From NCBI GenBank assembly GCA_002803225.1, contig NXFV01002037.1, positions 1 through 42,632 on the forward strand: a DNA stretch of 42,632 nt. Reading direction: 5' to 3'. The position numbers and the translations under genes were made by a program. How positions within the stretch are numbered: position 1 is the first letter of the stretch; every line of letters begins with the position of its first letter. A model generated the notes under the pieces. The model had not been told where the DNA came from. It was given only the letters and a program-made list of their open reading frames with translations, and made no database searches. Below, piece by piece: positions 21,739 to 31,648 of the stretch. The stretch is from Gamarada debralockiae (Eukaryota > Ascomycota > Leotiomycetes > Helotiales > Hyphodiscaceae).

Positions 21739-22137
21739 AGGACGAGACTGGATTACGACGTCATGAGTATTTCGCTGAAGAGGAATGTGCATGGGATTTG
21801 CTTCAAGTGCGGCGCAAGAGACGAACCCCGTTAGGTCCGACAAATGATTGAAATTTCAGGTTATGAACTTCTTCAAACGACCAAGACTTTCAATATTTCC
21901 ATCCGCCGGCCCACGTCTTTCCTAGTGCTGAAATGGTTTCTAGAAATTGAGTTTAGCCGTTTCATGGTATTTCTTCAAGCGGATACGCCCAAGTTCGATG
22001 TTGTCCCTGTGCTGCCAAATCCCCAGCCTCTTTATCTGTCACCGAGTTAGTGTCGGGCGGCAATGCGGTGTCACTTGTCGGGTTTTCTTCCCTTTGAAGC
22101 GAGTTTCAGAGGAGCTTGCCTTACTCAGCGACGGTGT
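21739..22137. other. Convergent intergenic region
   Basis: About 400 bases lie between the 3' ends of the dioxygenase gene and the minus-strand membrane-protein pseudogene. No domain, RNA or repeat is recognised. Confidence 0.4.
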
Positions 22138-23745
22138 TTACGAATTAGTCGTTTCTAACTGAGAAAGTTCAAAACAAAGTGAGAGGCGGCTGATATCGGA
22201 AGTCGACAGGGCTTTAGCCCTGTCAATTTTTGGAACAAGTATACTCTCTTGGACATTATCAGCAGGTCGACCTGACAGGACACGGAGTTTGTTTCGAGCG
22301 ACTTTGGTTATGTGGGCCAATGCTTCGTAGTAATGAGCGATGGCAGCAGCGGCAAGCGCAAGACTAGTTACGACTAAGGTTCCCCACCTACATTTTCTCA
22401 GCGTTGGATTTACCAGGACCGCAGCTAAGGAAACGGAAGGAAGATTACAAGAACTTGCTGCTAGGCTAAATGAATTTTAAAGAGAACCCCACACAGGAAC
22501 AAAGAGAGATTTACTCACTGGCCAATGTGGCGGAAGGATTCTCCCTCGTAATCGGATGAGAGAGTAAGTTCTATCCATGCAAAGAAGCACAAAAGTCCAA
22601 TCGGACTAATGAAGCGCGCTTAGAGGTCCAGGGTCCAGAGGTAAATATCTCCAAGGACTTTGACCAGGCCGGTGACTGTTGACCAGGAAAAGATGTGGCC
22701 CTTTGAAAACAGGAGCCAGATCTTTTGTGTTGGGAAGCGGTGCGGATTCTTTAGAGTAAAGAAGAACCGTTTCAAAAGCCGCTGTAGCCTTGATCGTAAG
22801 ACTTGGGGTTGTTTTGCCTTCGGAATTTGGGACTCCTGTTGGTCGTGGCTCCAGTCTTTGGGAAACTGAGCAATGAAGAACGTGACGGCACAGAGGGCAG
22901 AGACACAAACCAAGATGTATATGAATATGTTGATCCCCCAGAACAGCTTACCATCCACCATGGCCGTCTTACTCAGAGGGCTGGCTAAAATTTCCGACTG
23001 GTCTCGTAAAGGCCACCTAGTATTGAAGCATGGACCAAACAATTTTGTGGTGAATTGCCGATTGGTGGAGTCGCAAAATAGCTCCATGTTGTTGTGCTCC
23101 AGGGCCCTTCAATCGCAATTAGCCCAGTGCTGCTTAGTGGCAAGCTGTCATTGTTTGTGGAAACGCGTTGACGCCGACATACGCTTGGTTGACAAGTGCG
23201 TAAATCAATCCAACGAGTAGGATGACACCCCAGATGATCGGAATCACCTTATATCTAGGTCGTGGATGATAAAGAATGTGGGACTGGATTTGGAGTAGGA
23301 CAAGTATCATGACAGTGACGCCCAGGATCGCCAATACTGCGTCACAGTTGCTGTCCCACGCCTGGATCAAGAGGGGCATGTCATGTATCTATTAGTTGTC
23401 AACACTCACCCATTCAGGTGAGGTTGCGATTAAATATCGACGAATGGACATGAGAACGAAGGCATGTATAGCTGTCGTACCGCTGTATGTCATGACTAGG
23501 CCTATGATGGTTGCGGCAAGCTACTACTGACGTCGAACCATAACTGCCACGATGGTAAGGAAATAGTATAGCATCTTTGGAGTGAAGTAGTACCCGCCGC
23601 TTAGTGCATAGTTGCAGGCGATCACCTGAATAGAGAAGGTAGTGTTCTCGGAGACGAACCAAGCCTTCTCGAAGATGTGTGGAAGTTGAGTCCAGATCTC
23701 GGTATGAAACCGAAGTAGAGCTCTAGTAGGGTAAACATCTTAGAG
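22138..23745 (-). pseudogene. Multi-pass (about 7 TM) membrane protein with three in-frame nonsense codons
   Basis: Minus-strand exons can be followed from about 23745 to 23410, 23361-23183, 23106-22519 and 22453-22138. Introns of 48, 76 and 65 bp keep the frame; GTGAGT and GTATGT are the donors. Hydrophobic segments appear in order: KMLYYFLTIVAVMV, LAATIIGLVMTYSG, AVLAILGVTVMILVLLQI, VIPIIWGVILLVGLIYAL, IFIYILVCVSALCAVTFFI, PIGLLCFFAW and LVVTSLALAAAAIA. The frame is broken by TAG-TAG at 23526-23521 and by TAA at 22622-22620; coding continues in the same frame on both sides. I find no clear start codon; the first exon is missing or lies upstream of 23745. I do not recognise the family. All three stops could come from single C-to-T changes (CAG, CAG, CAA). 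Stop readthrough or an intron skipping the stops is possible but less likely. Confidence 0.6.
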
Positions 23746-24373
23746 CGACCCAGATTTAAATTAAATAAATGTTGGATATGTGAATGAGTACGGCATTTTA
23801 TTTGCAGAGCCACGTTACTCCATGGGAACCGGGCCGCAAATTTAGTAATTGTGCAGATAGCATTGGATCACAAAAGTAAATCTAAGCGAGACCAGGTGCA
23901 GAAACAAGTGCGGAATAAGCAAACCAGTCGGATGCGGGAGAAGGGTAAAGACTCGATTGAGCTCTAAAAGAGAGCAGGGAGAAAGAGTGTGTTATATACA
24001 GAGGGAAATCAGGGGGAAAATGAGGTGTTAGGCCTAGCGTAGTAGCCTAAGGCACTAATCCAACTGACAAAATCTCACCTGACACCGCGTTTCTCACGCA
24101 TTAAAGTTCCACACGTTGCCGCCAGATTGGACGATCCGACAAGCTACCCCGCGCCTCTCTACGCCTCTTTTCTTAGCTTCAACTTTGATTCAAAAGAGCT
24201 TTGGGATTGATTTCCCATCATTCTCATTTCCACCAACTCCACAACTCCACAGTTCTGCGAGTCTCAGCTCCGCAGTCTTATTTTCAGCTTTGTCGCGTCT
24301 TGGACTCTGTCCGAAATCGAAACAAAAGCAAATCACCATTCGAGTCCGATCCCAAAGTTGAACTACCGCAAAC
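23746..24373. other. Intergenic region, divergent upstream sides of two broken genes
   Basis: A TATA-like stretch (tatataac on the minus strand near 23993-24000) could serve the membrane-protein pseudogene. The segment just before 24374 would be the 5' leader of the VOC-type gene. No intact gene is seen. Confidence 0.4.
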
Positions 24374-24422
24374 ATGCCTATTGTACATGTCTCCCTTCCA
24401 ATCTCGGATCTCGAGGCTTCGA

Positions 24423-24470
24423 AGGCCTTCTATCTCGAGGCTTCGAAGGCCTTCTATCTCGAGGCATTCT
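24423..24470 (+). repeat. 24-bp tandem duplication inside the VOC pseudogene
   Basis: The unit ctcgaggcttcgaaggcc plus ttctat occurs twice in direct tandem (approximately 24408-24455) and is followed by a partial third start (ctcgaggcattctac). It keeps the frame but duplicates LEASKAFY in the first helix of the VOC fold. Confidence 0.75.
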
Positions 24471-24471
24471 A

Positions 24472-24690
24472 CGAAGGCACGGGCAAATAAAACTGGATAT
24501 CGTCAGGGTCACTTCAGCGGTTACTTCAGCGACCATTGCGCAATTTACAGGCCCCTTGTCGCTGATTTTTCAGCCTTCACAGCCCTGAACTACAACGCTG
24601 AATCGTGATTACAGGGTTCTGTCCGAGGCCTACAGGGTATCTGATAGGCTACTAAGGACGGCATGCGGGTTTGTTTTGCCCGTGCCTTCG
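24472..24690. mobile_element. MITE-like 219-bp insertion with 16-bp terminal inverted repeats
   Basis: The left end, cgaaggcacgggcaaa, is the exact inverse complement of the right end, tttgcccgtgccttcg; similarity continues a few bases inward (taaaac against gttttg). The element sits between the N-terminal VOC segment and LKPLGYGIF, where family members have no insertion. No transposase is encoded and no perfect target-site duplication is visible, so it would be a non-autonomous element or a remnant. Confidence 0.6.
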
Positions 24691-25497
24691 CATCTCGGGG
24701 CCCTCAAGCCACTCGGCTACGGTATCTTCATGCACCAGGAGAAAGCCGTCGTCGGTATGGGTCTCAAGTACGATGGTCCTGATTTCTGGATGAATGCTTG
24801 TCCAGAGTCGAAGGGTAAGAGCGCAAAGGAGAAGGGTGGCACCATGCACGTCGCGTTCAAGGGAACAGCCAGAAGATGGTCCAGGATTTCTATAAGGCTG
24901 CTTTGTGAGTCTGCCTTCCCCATTTACCCCTGTCTCGTTTTATTTGGCTCTTCGTCTCAGATGATATTGTCTCGTGTCGTTCTCAGACCGACGGCTACGT
25001 AGGAAGGCAGAAGGCAAGGACAACGGCCCTCCAAGCGAGATCCCAATATGTCAAGGGCTCCTACGCAGCGTTTGTCCTGAGTACGGATGGACACAACATC
25101 GAGTGTGTGTATTATCAACATTGGTGGTTGAGTGCAATCCAGATGGCGCCACCGATCATTGGTGGTCTTGCGATTGAGGGACTGAGCTGGTACATGGGTG
25201 CTCAGAGAGGGCTAGATAACTAGGGATGAGGAGGGAATTGGGTTTCGGCGTTCATATGGGATGAATTTGAGGAATCTTCGATCGAGGATATTGTGTGAGT
25301 AGAAAGTATTCGAGGAGTCGGGCCGGAAATTTCTGAGCAAGGGAAATAGCGTTCTTTTGCAGGCGTGTAGCAGCGATAATGATTTTATTGCCTGAGGAAA
25401 TGCCCGTAATGACTTGTAAATCGTGAAAGATCCAAGAAATGCAACCAACGTGCAAAAAAAGGGGTATCATTTGTGTCTCAAGCTCCTCCGCCTTCCC

Positions 25498-26204
25498 TTA
25501 TGTATTCCCCACAGCCTTATAAACCTCCCTCAAATCCATGCCATCCACCTCTCCCTCTGCAATTTCCCCACCACTCTGCCAGGCCGTCCTGCAACGACAC
25601 TGAAGCTCGGTATCACCATGTTCGGCGGCACGATCGTCCCATCCAGTATCCGCATATAGACTTTGATGATCGCGAACTTGCCAATGACGCAGTTGGTGTC
25701 AATATTGACGTGTGACCCGATGAGCGCGGCTTCAATGATAGAGGAGGGCCCGACGAAGACGTGGTTTGCGATCTTGGGAGGGTGGTGAGAATTGTCTGCC
25801 AGAGCCATGAACAACCGGCCTATTACTTAGACCGCGCCGCCCAAATTATTTGCTCCATAAGAATGACAGAAAGCCCATACCCTTTATACAATTTTCCCGG
25901 CGGTCTCAGCTCGCAGCCCCGACTAAAGAAGCAGTACTGCCCCATCGCGACCGCAACAGAATTTCCCTGCTTCTCATTGGGGTTGCTCGGTGGGTATGTA
26001 TGCAGCAGATCACCACGGATGATGACTTCGGCTTGAATGACAGTCTTGCCGCCGAGGATAATGTTCGTTATGCCGATTATTTGGGAGAGGCGCGAGACTT
26101 TGTTGCTGGTATCCTAGAGGAAACATTGGGAAGAGGGATCACGAATGGAAAGATCAGAATACTTACAGTTTCGATGTACCCGCATTTTGGCTGCTTTTAG
26201 ACAT
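25498..26204 (-). pseudogene. Broken dynactin p25-like (DCTN5) hexapeptide-repeat gene
   Basis: The minus strand shows a left-handed beta-helix protein of the dynactin p25 type: KVSRLSQIIGITNIILGGKT, VIQAEVIIRGDL, then NHVFVGPSSIIEAALIGSHV, CVIGKFAIIK, RILDGTIVPPNMVIPSFSV and AGRPGRVVG. The end should read EIAEGEVDGMDLREVYKAVG. The ATG at 26204 (MSKSSQ) is out of frame with GYIET by one base in an A run. The GGGG run near 25562 lacks one base before the C terminus, and the middle intron (acceptor near 25800) does not restore phase. p25 belongs to the dynactin pointed-end complex and links dynein to early endosomes in hyphae. A working copy would be expected elsewhere in the genome. The two homopolymer slips could also be sequencing errors. 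Confidence 0.75.
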
Positions 26205-26780
26205 CGTGGTTACATGACCGTGTTTGTAATGTTGGGAATTTTTCGCGTTGAGCTTGACTTTGAAGCTTTGTGACAACCAGAAGCTCGGGCTAAGAAGCGG
26301 GTCACGTGTGCAGCCTCCCCTTTTGCCCAAATCAAACATCTGCCAGGGAAGCGTTTTGTAATCTGCAATTTTCCCTAGAAGACTAGAAACTCCAGATACG
26401 CCAAAAAAAGAATGGTGAACAAAAAGAGCCAATGGTGTCATTTTGAAGCCGCAGCCTTTTATATCATAAAATTACTTTGCTCTAGCCGAGCCTTGCATAC
26501 AGATCTTCCCAGAAAAACAATCATTCCAACACCCTGTTGGCATCCTAGCCGGGTATCAAGCAATATCCCGCATACATACAGTATGCAACCAGCCTTTCCG
26601 CCTCATGAACGCCGAAGACCCCCAACCATGTACACGTATGAAACACACTTGAAAAAGACCCCGATCCCATTCCCTTTGTCTATAATCCTTTCGCCATTTG
26701 TCTTCGCTCTTCAACGCCAGTGCCAAAACCCAGACCAGTGTACAAAGGTCGTATATAGTACAATAGTACAAGCAATTTGC
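26205..26780. other. Intergenic region, no gene seen
   Basis: This lies between the start of the p25-like pseudogene and the 3' end of the retropepsin-like gene. Scattered short frames only; no domain, repeat or RNA recognised. Confidence 0.4.
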
Positions 26781-28346
26781 TCAATCATCAATTGCAGCAC
26801 CTCCGCCCGATAATGACGAAGAGGATGACCTCTCGTGCACGGGCGCCTTGGTTTTCTTCCACGATGGCTTGGGGCTTTTGCTTACTAGATGTTTGGCATT
26901 TCTCGACGGCGATGGCAAAGTCGACTTTTCTCTCCTCCGCCGAGGTTTGGACTCTTGGGCAAGCCTTGCTGCCGAAGACGACGACGATTTGGATTCTTTC
27001 CTCCCCTTCGTCTTGGCTTTCCTCGTCTCCTCGCGCATTTTGTCTCGCTCCGCGCCTTCCCTTTCCTGCTTCTCTTTGCTCTGCACTATTACAGCTCGTT
27101 CCGCTTGATGAGTCTAATTAGCGAAAGTCTAAAATAAAGTTTTCGAGATAGTCCCTACCTTTCTTTGGATCTGTTTGCACTGCAGGGAATGCACCTTCCC
27201 TTTGGGGGTCGAGAGGCTTGCAAAGCAACTTCTCCTTCTTGATGGTCCTACTGCCGAGCAGAATCTGAAAGGTGCCTCTCTTAGCGACTAAAAAAGAGAT
27301 CTTTCGGCATGGGAAGCCAACGAAGTCGGTACTGCTAACCATCAACTCAGCCTTCCCGATCCCGTTGAATTTATTCCCATTGAAGTCGTTGAATTCTTGC
27401 TTGTTTTCTTCGTCGTTGAGTCTCGTATACTTTAGACCGAGCTTTTCTGTCAGGAAACGGCTGGATATCCAGTCTGGCTTTGTGCCAGTGTCGAGAATAA
27501 CGTGGACATCGACCTGATTATTATCAAAAGTCGCTACCTTCATGAGCCTGCGCTCGAAATCCTGCGAATTGGTTAGCTACCGCACAGCTGAGGGGTACGA
27601 GGTATATATCCCACATCATCAGAATCATCACCATTGTCTCCTCCATTGTCTCCTTGTATTGCCAAATGCGTTTCATTATCCTCTGAAGTTGCGCCCTCTT
27701 CAACGTTCGACTCAACACTTGGTGGTTTCGTTTTCCTCTTCGTGTGCGATGAACCCTCTTCTGCTAAAGATCCATCCGACGATCGCCTACTCATGCTCGC
27801 TCTGTACACTTCATTCTTCTCTCGTTTTGATCCTGGTGTGCTACCACTGTATCCTGAATCCTGCCATGTCTGAACTCGCTGTGCGGAGGTTGGAGTTGCT
27901 CTTGATACCAATGGCGGCTGCGATGGCTCATCTTCACAAGAGTAGTCTCTGTCAGATTCGAATTCTTCGGATTCTTCTTCTGCTTCTTCGTCTTCGACGG
28001 CAATAATGCGATGAGGCCTCTGGATCCGCGGAGCAGTCTCCCCATACGCATTGGGCGCCGCAGGCAACGTCGGACGAGGCTTCCGCAACTGTTCCAACTC
28101 GTCAGGAGAACGCCCGAACATTGTGCCTTTCGTAATCTGAACGTCGCCATTGAAATTGACGATGATAGGCTGCGGCTCTGGCTTGAATCGATTCGAACGA
28201 CGCGGCGTACGACTCGAGTGTATAAGGCCCTCGGCGTTATCGCGCCCGCCCTCTACACCCCGCACAGCCTTGTCCTTATCTCGAATCCGCGCGCTGCTTC
28301 TCGACGATGTCGATGCCATGTCACCATGCGACAAGCTATTTGGCAA
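26781..28346 (-). CDS. Retropepsin-like aspartic protease-fold protein, 485 aa
   Basis: Minus-strand exons are 28346-27615, 27561-27159 and 27103-26781, with introns of 53 and 55 bp that have CTAAC/CTAAT branch sites and keep the frame. The first 244 residues are acidic and disordered (EDEEAEEESEEFESD, GDNGGDNGDDSDD). Exon 2 encodes a retropepsin-like domain with the single active-site motif ILDTGTKPDWIS (Asp268) and a distal RGTFQILLGSRTIKKEKLL. The C terminus is a lysine/arginine/serine-rich tail (KMREETRKAKTKGRKESK). One DTG motif per chain means it would have to dimerise to be a protease. No reverse transcriptase, integrase or LTRs are nearby, so this looks like a host gene with a retropepsin fold, perhaps captured from a retroelement. 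The start may instead be the inner ATG at 28319 (MASTSSRSS). Confidence 0.82.
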
Positions 28347-28902
28347 GGCGATGAATTAAAAGGTTTGTGAGGCCAAATATGTGGAGGATTGATCAAGCAT
28401 GGAGTCATGAATTTGTCGCAATATGGTGTGGCTATCTACCATTCGTTCGCGGGCTGTGATGGCTTCCCTCGTTGGATTCCTTATCCTGGACATTATGCCT
28501 CGTCTAGATCCTTGCAAGTTTGCGACTTCCTCTTCCTGCACATCATGTCTATTATCCCACATTTAAGATTCCGTTCGGACCTCTTCCTTTAAGTACCGTC
28601 AAGAGAGTAGTCGAATTACAAATGTCTCTGGTGATTCTGCTCTCCCCTTGTAGACACCGAGTAGAGCCAGGGTCGTCAATGTGGAGTCGGATCTTACCTT
28701 GTGCATGCGTTGGCACCTCCGAGATGGCGAACCAATTAGCCTTACGAGACTGTGCTTAGCCTCACGCATCATGTGATAGATATCGGGCAGGAGTGGGGGG
28801 AGGAGGTACAGTTCATCCCCAAGTTGATCTAAGAGATGCCCAGGGTTCCTAGGTTTCTTCAATTCTAGACACATTTTGAGATCTTATTCTCCATAATCTG
28901 CA
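28347..28902. other. Divergent upstream region, no gene seen
   Basis: 556 bases separate the starts of the retropepsin-like gene (minus) and the DUF6594 gene (plus). No coding or RNA feature is supported. Confidence 0.45.
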
Positions 28903-30089
28903 ATGGAAGGATATGAGAAGCTCGCACAGCTCATGGGCAATAGCCACACTGACGGCCATTTTCTTATCTTCCAGAAGTTCGAGCCCTTGAGTGCACAAAA
29001 CCTTTTATATCTCCAAGCAGAGATTGTGAATCTGCAAGAAACTCTTGCTGGATTAGCCAAAGAGGATGCCGAATCTGAGGATCCCGAGAGACAATTATTC
29101 GCAAGAGATTGGTGGGCTCTGAGCTCAGCAGCAGACAGTGATCAATGGGAGACGTTCCTTCAATTGCGAAGTAAACTGAAAGAGTACTGTAAGCTTCACC
29201 TCAGCCAAAACTATTGCAATCTAACGATGGATGATTCAAAGACGAGGCAATAGCTCAACACCAGATGATTTCTAACATCCCTCAGCCTCACAAGAGCGAT
29301 CTGAAGTTTCTCCAACGGTGGCTCGATCGACCAAATATGGGCAATTGCAGCTTTGTTGGGGCAGATCGGCATATATACGAAACGAACACATCTGGACTGG
29401 GGACATTAGCCTCGAACAATGGGGAGGTTGATCCACTGACAAGATTTCTTCTCTACTCCCTTCCGAAGCTATACCATTGGGCAATAGTGGATCCTCTGTA
29501 CCGACTCCTCGGTAGATGGGTGAAAGTACTTCATGGGCCGCTCTTGCAATGCTACTGCATAGCTGACTACTGTAGAAACCAGAAGGACATGTGCCAAACA
29601 AATATGAGAACACGACTAATGCTCGATCCATTTCTTCGAGCCAGAACGGCGAATCATCTGTCTCCAAAGTTGAGAGATCTTCCTCCACTGTATCCTCGAC
29701 TTCCCAGACACTCGTACAGGATAGGGATGCAAGTCAATGCCTGTCCGGAGAAGAGACTTTCGATCTTGAGAGTAACATCTTCCTCTATCGCGACTCACAT
29801 TTCCATCATATCGCCAACATTGTGGGAACCTTGATCTCAACACTGATTCCAATCGGCTCGATTGTGGTCCTGTATTTCGTGACTGACATGCCTATTCGAC
29901 TGGCCATTGTGTCTTTATTCACTGCGATTTTCTCGATTGCACTGTCGTTGGTGACTTCTGCAACGAGGGTGGAGATATTTGCCGCAACTGCTGCGTAGGT
30001 GCTCCCCTCAATGAATTGGTTAGGACTGATTAGACCTTAGGTTTGCCAGTGTTCAAGTCGTCTTTGTGGGGAGTACAACATCCCTGTGA
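28903..30089 (+). CDS. DUF6594-type membrane protein
   Basis: Exons 28903-29188, 29242-29519, 29576-29994 and 30041-30089 encode 343 residues; the introns are 53, 56 and 46 bp. The N terminus (GYEKLAQLM, then FLIFQKFEPLSAQNLLYLQA and EIVNLQETLAGL) matches the fungal DUF6594 pattern of a short conserved helix followed by a coiled coil. A serine-rich linker (SSSTVSSTSQTL) precedes three membrane segments at the C terminus: IANIVGTLISTLIPIGSIVV, IRLAIVSLFTAIFSIALSLV and a last one completed only by the small fourth exon (ATAAFASVQVVFVG). Without that exon the third helix would be cut, which supports the 46-bp intron. The family is common in filamentous ascomycetes and its function is unknown. 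Confidence 0.85.
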
Positions 30090-31185
30090 ATACATAGGGA
30101 AAGCCTAGGCGGCGAAGTGGCAAACTAAGCTGGCAGAATAAATATGGCAGAACTGAAGAAGATGCATCTACCATTATACACTATTCACATCTTCCTCATC
30201 CAGCAAACAACCTTGAAGTCTATCAACGGTATTTTACAAAAGAAAAAGTAAACTTGAGTCTATGCCCAAGAAATTAAGTAGAAGTGGTGATATATCCCCT
30301 CACTTCTTTTCAATAACATCTCAAGACACAAAATTCCAAAAGCTGCAGAATTGGCAAAATGAGAGCGGCGACCACAAACAACGTAATACAACGAAATCTA
30401 GAATCGATCAGCTGGAAAGGAGGATTAGAGGCATACAGTGGAAAAGATAGTGAAGTTTTAACCTAGCAAAGCTGGCAGGACTCCAGAGTGGCAAAATCAA
30501 AGGAGAGGTGGTGCATTGTTTACTTAAGCTGGGTTCTTGCTTTGCAACCCTGATCCCACATGGCTGTATTTTCTGCTCTGCTCCACTTGGAGTAAATCTT
30601 ATAGAGTAATAATATCGAGTTCTGACATTGATAATAGTGAAGAGAAAAACCAATGTTGAGGATTGGTTTGTGTCTACAATGCGAGATTTGGGGCTCTGCT
30701 GCGCTAGCGGCCGCAGCCTTCTCTTTCAATGGCTTCTCCAGGTCTCCATTTCGAGGAAGCCTCACACGACATCAGGACACCGAGCTCTTAAAAGTTAATC
30801 GACCTCCCCAGACACTACCGTCAAATACATGCTTGCAATAATATGAGCACTGCCGCCATTCGGAGAGTCGCTCAACTGCCTGTCTCTACCGCCTTCAACA
30901 ACTATCAACATGGGACATCTTCTCACGCTCGGGACTCCCCTGAAAACGTCGTCTACATAACCGTCCGTTTCACTAGAAGCAATCGAGAGCCGAGAAGAGA
31001 GAGACTCGGTTGTCAAATTACAATTTCCGCTTTTTCTCTCTAAGGTTGACGTACAGTTACGTATACTTGGTAGGCAAAGCCTAATTTATGAAGACACTAT
31101 CATACAGGCAAACAAATACGAAGATTAAGTTCATCGTCAAATATTTTCTCTCACCAGCCCATCTTTCCGTCGCTTTCACTCAAAA
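30090..31185. other. Intergenic region, no gene seen
   Basis: About 1.1 kb with many in-frame stops in all frames and no recognised domain, RNA or repeat. A small open stretch on the minus strand at 30795-31016 has no support. Confidence 0.4.
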
Positions 31186-31648
31186 TCAACAACCAGAGAT
31201 ATTGTATTCATCAATGGTCCTCCTTGCACGAGACTCAGCCTCCTGTACCATCTTCTTCTCCATGTCTGATATTGCGACTTCTTGGCCCGGAAATCCATAT
31301 GCGTAAATTAGAGCATTTGTGTATGCTACACTGTATCCTGGATTGGAATGCGCTGGATCGTTGAGATAATACGCGAGACGCTCAGGAGACTCGATCTTTC
31401 GCTGCGACGGCGATTCGTTTGAGTGCTGAATTTGTGGCTTATTCGGGGCGTTGCTGGGCGTTTTCGAGATTTGCCGAATCTCGGTAGATGAAGTTGATCG
31501 TTTCGGTTTGGATTTCTGTTTGGATTTTGATGATTGTGTCGGTTCGGAGATGGAAGATTGCTTCGGAGTTTAATATTAGCTGTGCTCTTAGAGATTGGAT
31601 AGAACGAGTGTGCCTCGGGTCCGAGCCATAGGTTGCTTGTGTGGACAT
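31186..31648 (-). CDS. Small hypothetical protein, frame uncertain near 31570
   Basis: The 3' part (31560-31186, 125 codons) reads in one frame: KQSSISEPTQSSKSKQ, a Ser/Lys-rich linker, then SPERLAYYLNDPAHSNPGYS, VAYTNALIYAYGFPGQEVAI and DMEKKMVQEAESRARRTIDE. The likely start is ATG 31648 (MSTQATYGSDPR) in a good context, but its frame differs by one base. Either an unseen short intron or a single-base indel in the AAA run near 31570 separates them; I found no good donor. No domain is recognised. The balanced composition and the helical C terminus suggest a real or recently lost gene. Confidence 0.45.

Larger units (their letters stand above)
24374..25223 (+). pseudogene. Broken VOC-superfamily (glyoxalase/bleomycin-resistance-like) gene
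   Basis: The start, MPIVHVSLPISDLEASKAFY, is typical of fungal VOC-fold proteins. A 24-bp tandem duplication repeats LEASKAFY, and a 219-bp insertion then brings a stop. The family pattern resumes after it: LKPLGYGIF, KAVVGMGLKYDGPDFWMN and GGTMHVAFKG. The frame slips near 24862, where KMVQDFYKAAL lies in another frame, followed by a possible intron with a GTGAGT donor at 24903-24908. It slips again near 25045, resuming as QYVKGSYAAFVLSTDGHNIE, VYYQHWWL and AIQMAPPI to the stop at 25221. Two frameshifts plus the insertion make a working product unlikely. The ancestral protein would have been a small cytosolic metalloenzyme-like protein of unknown substrate. Confidence 0.8.
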
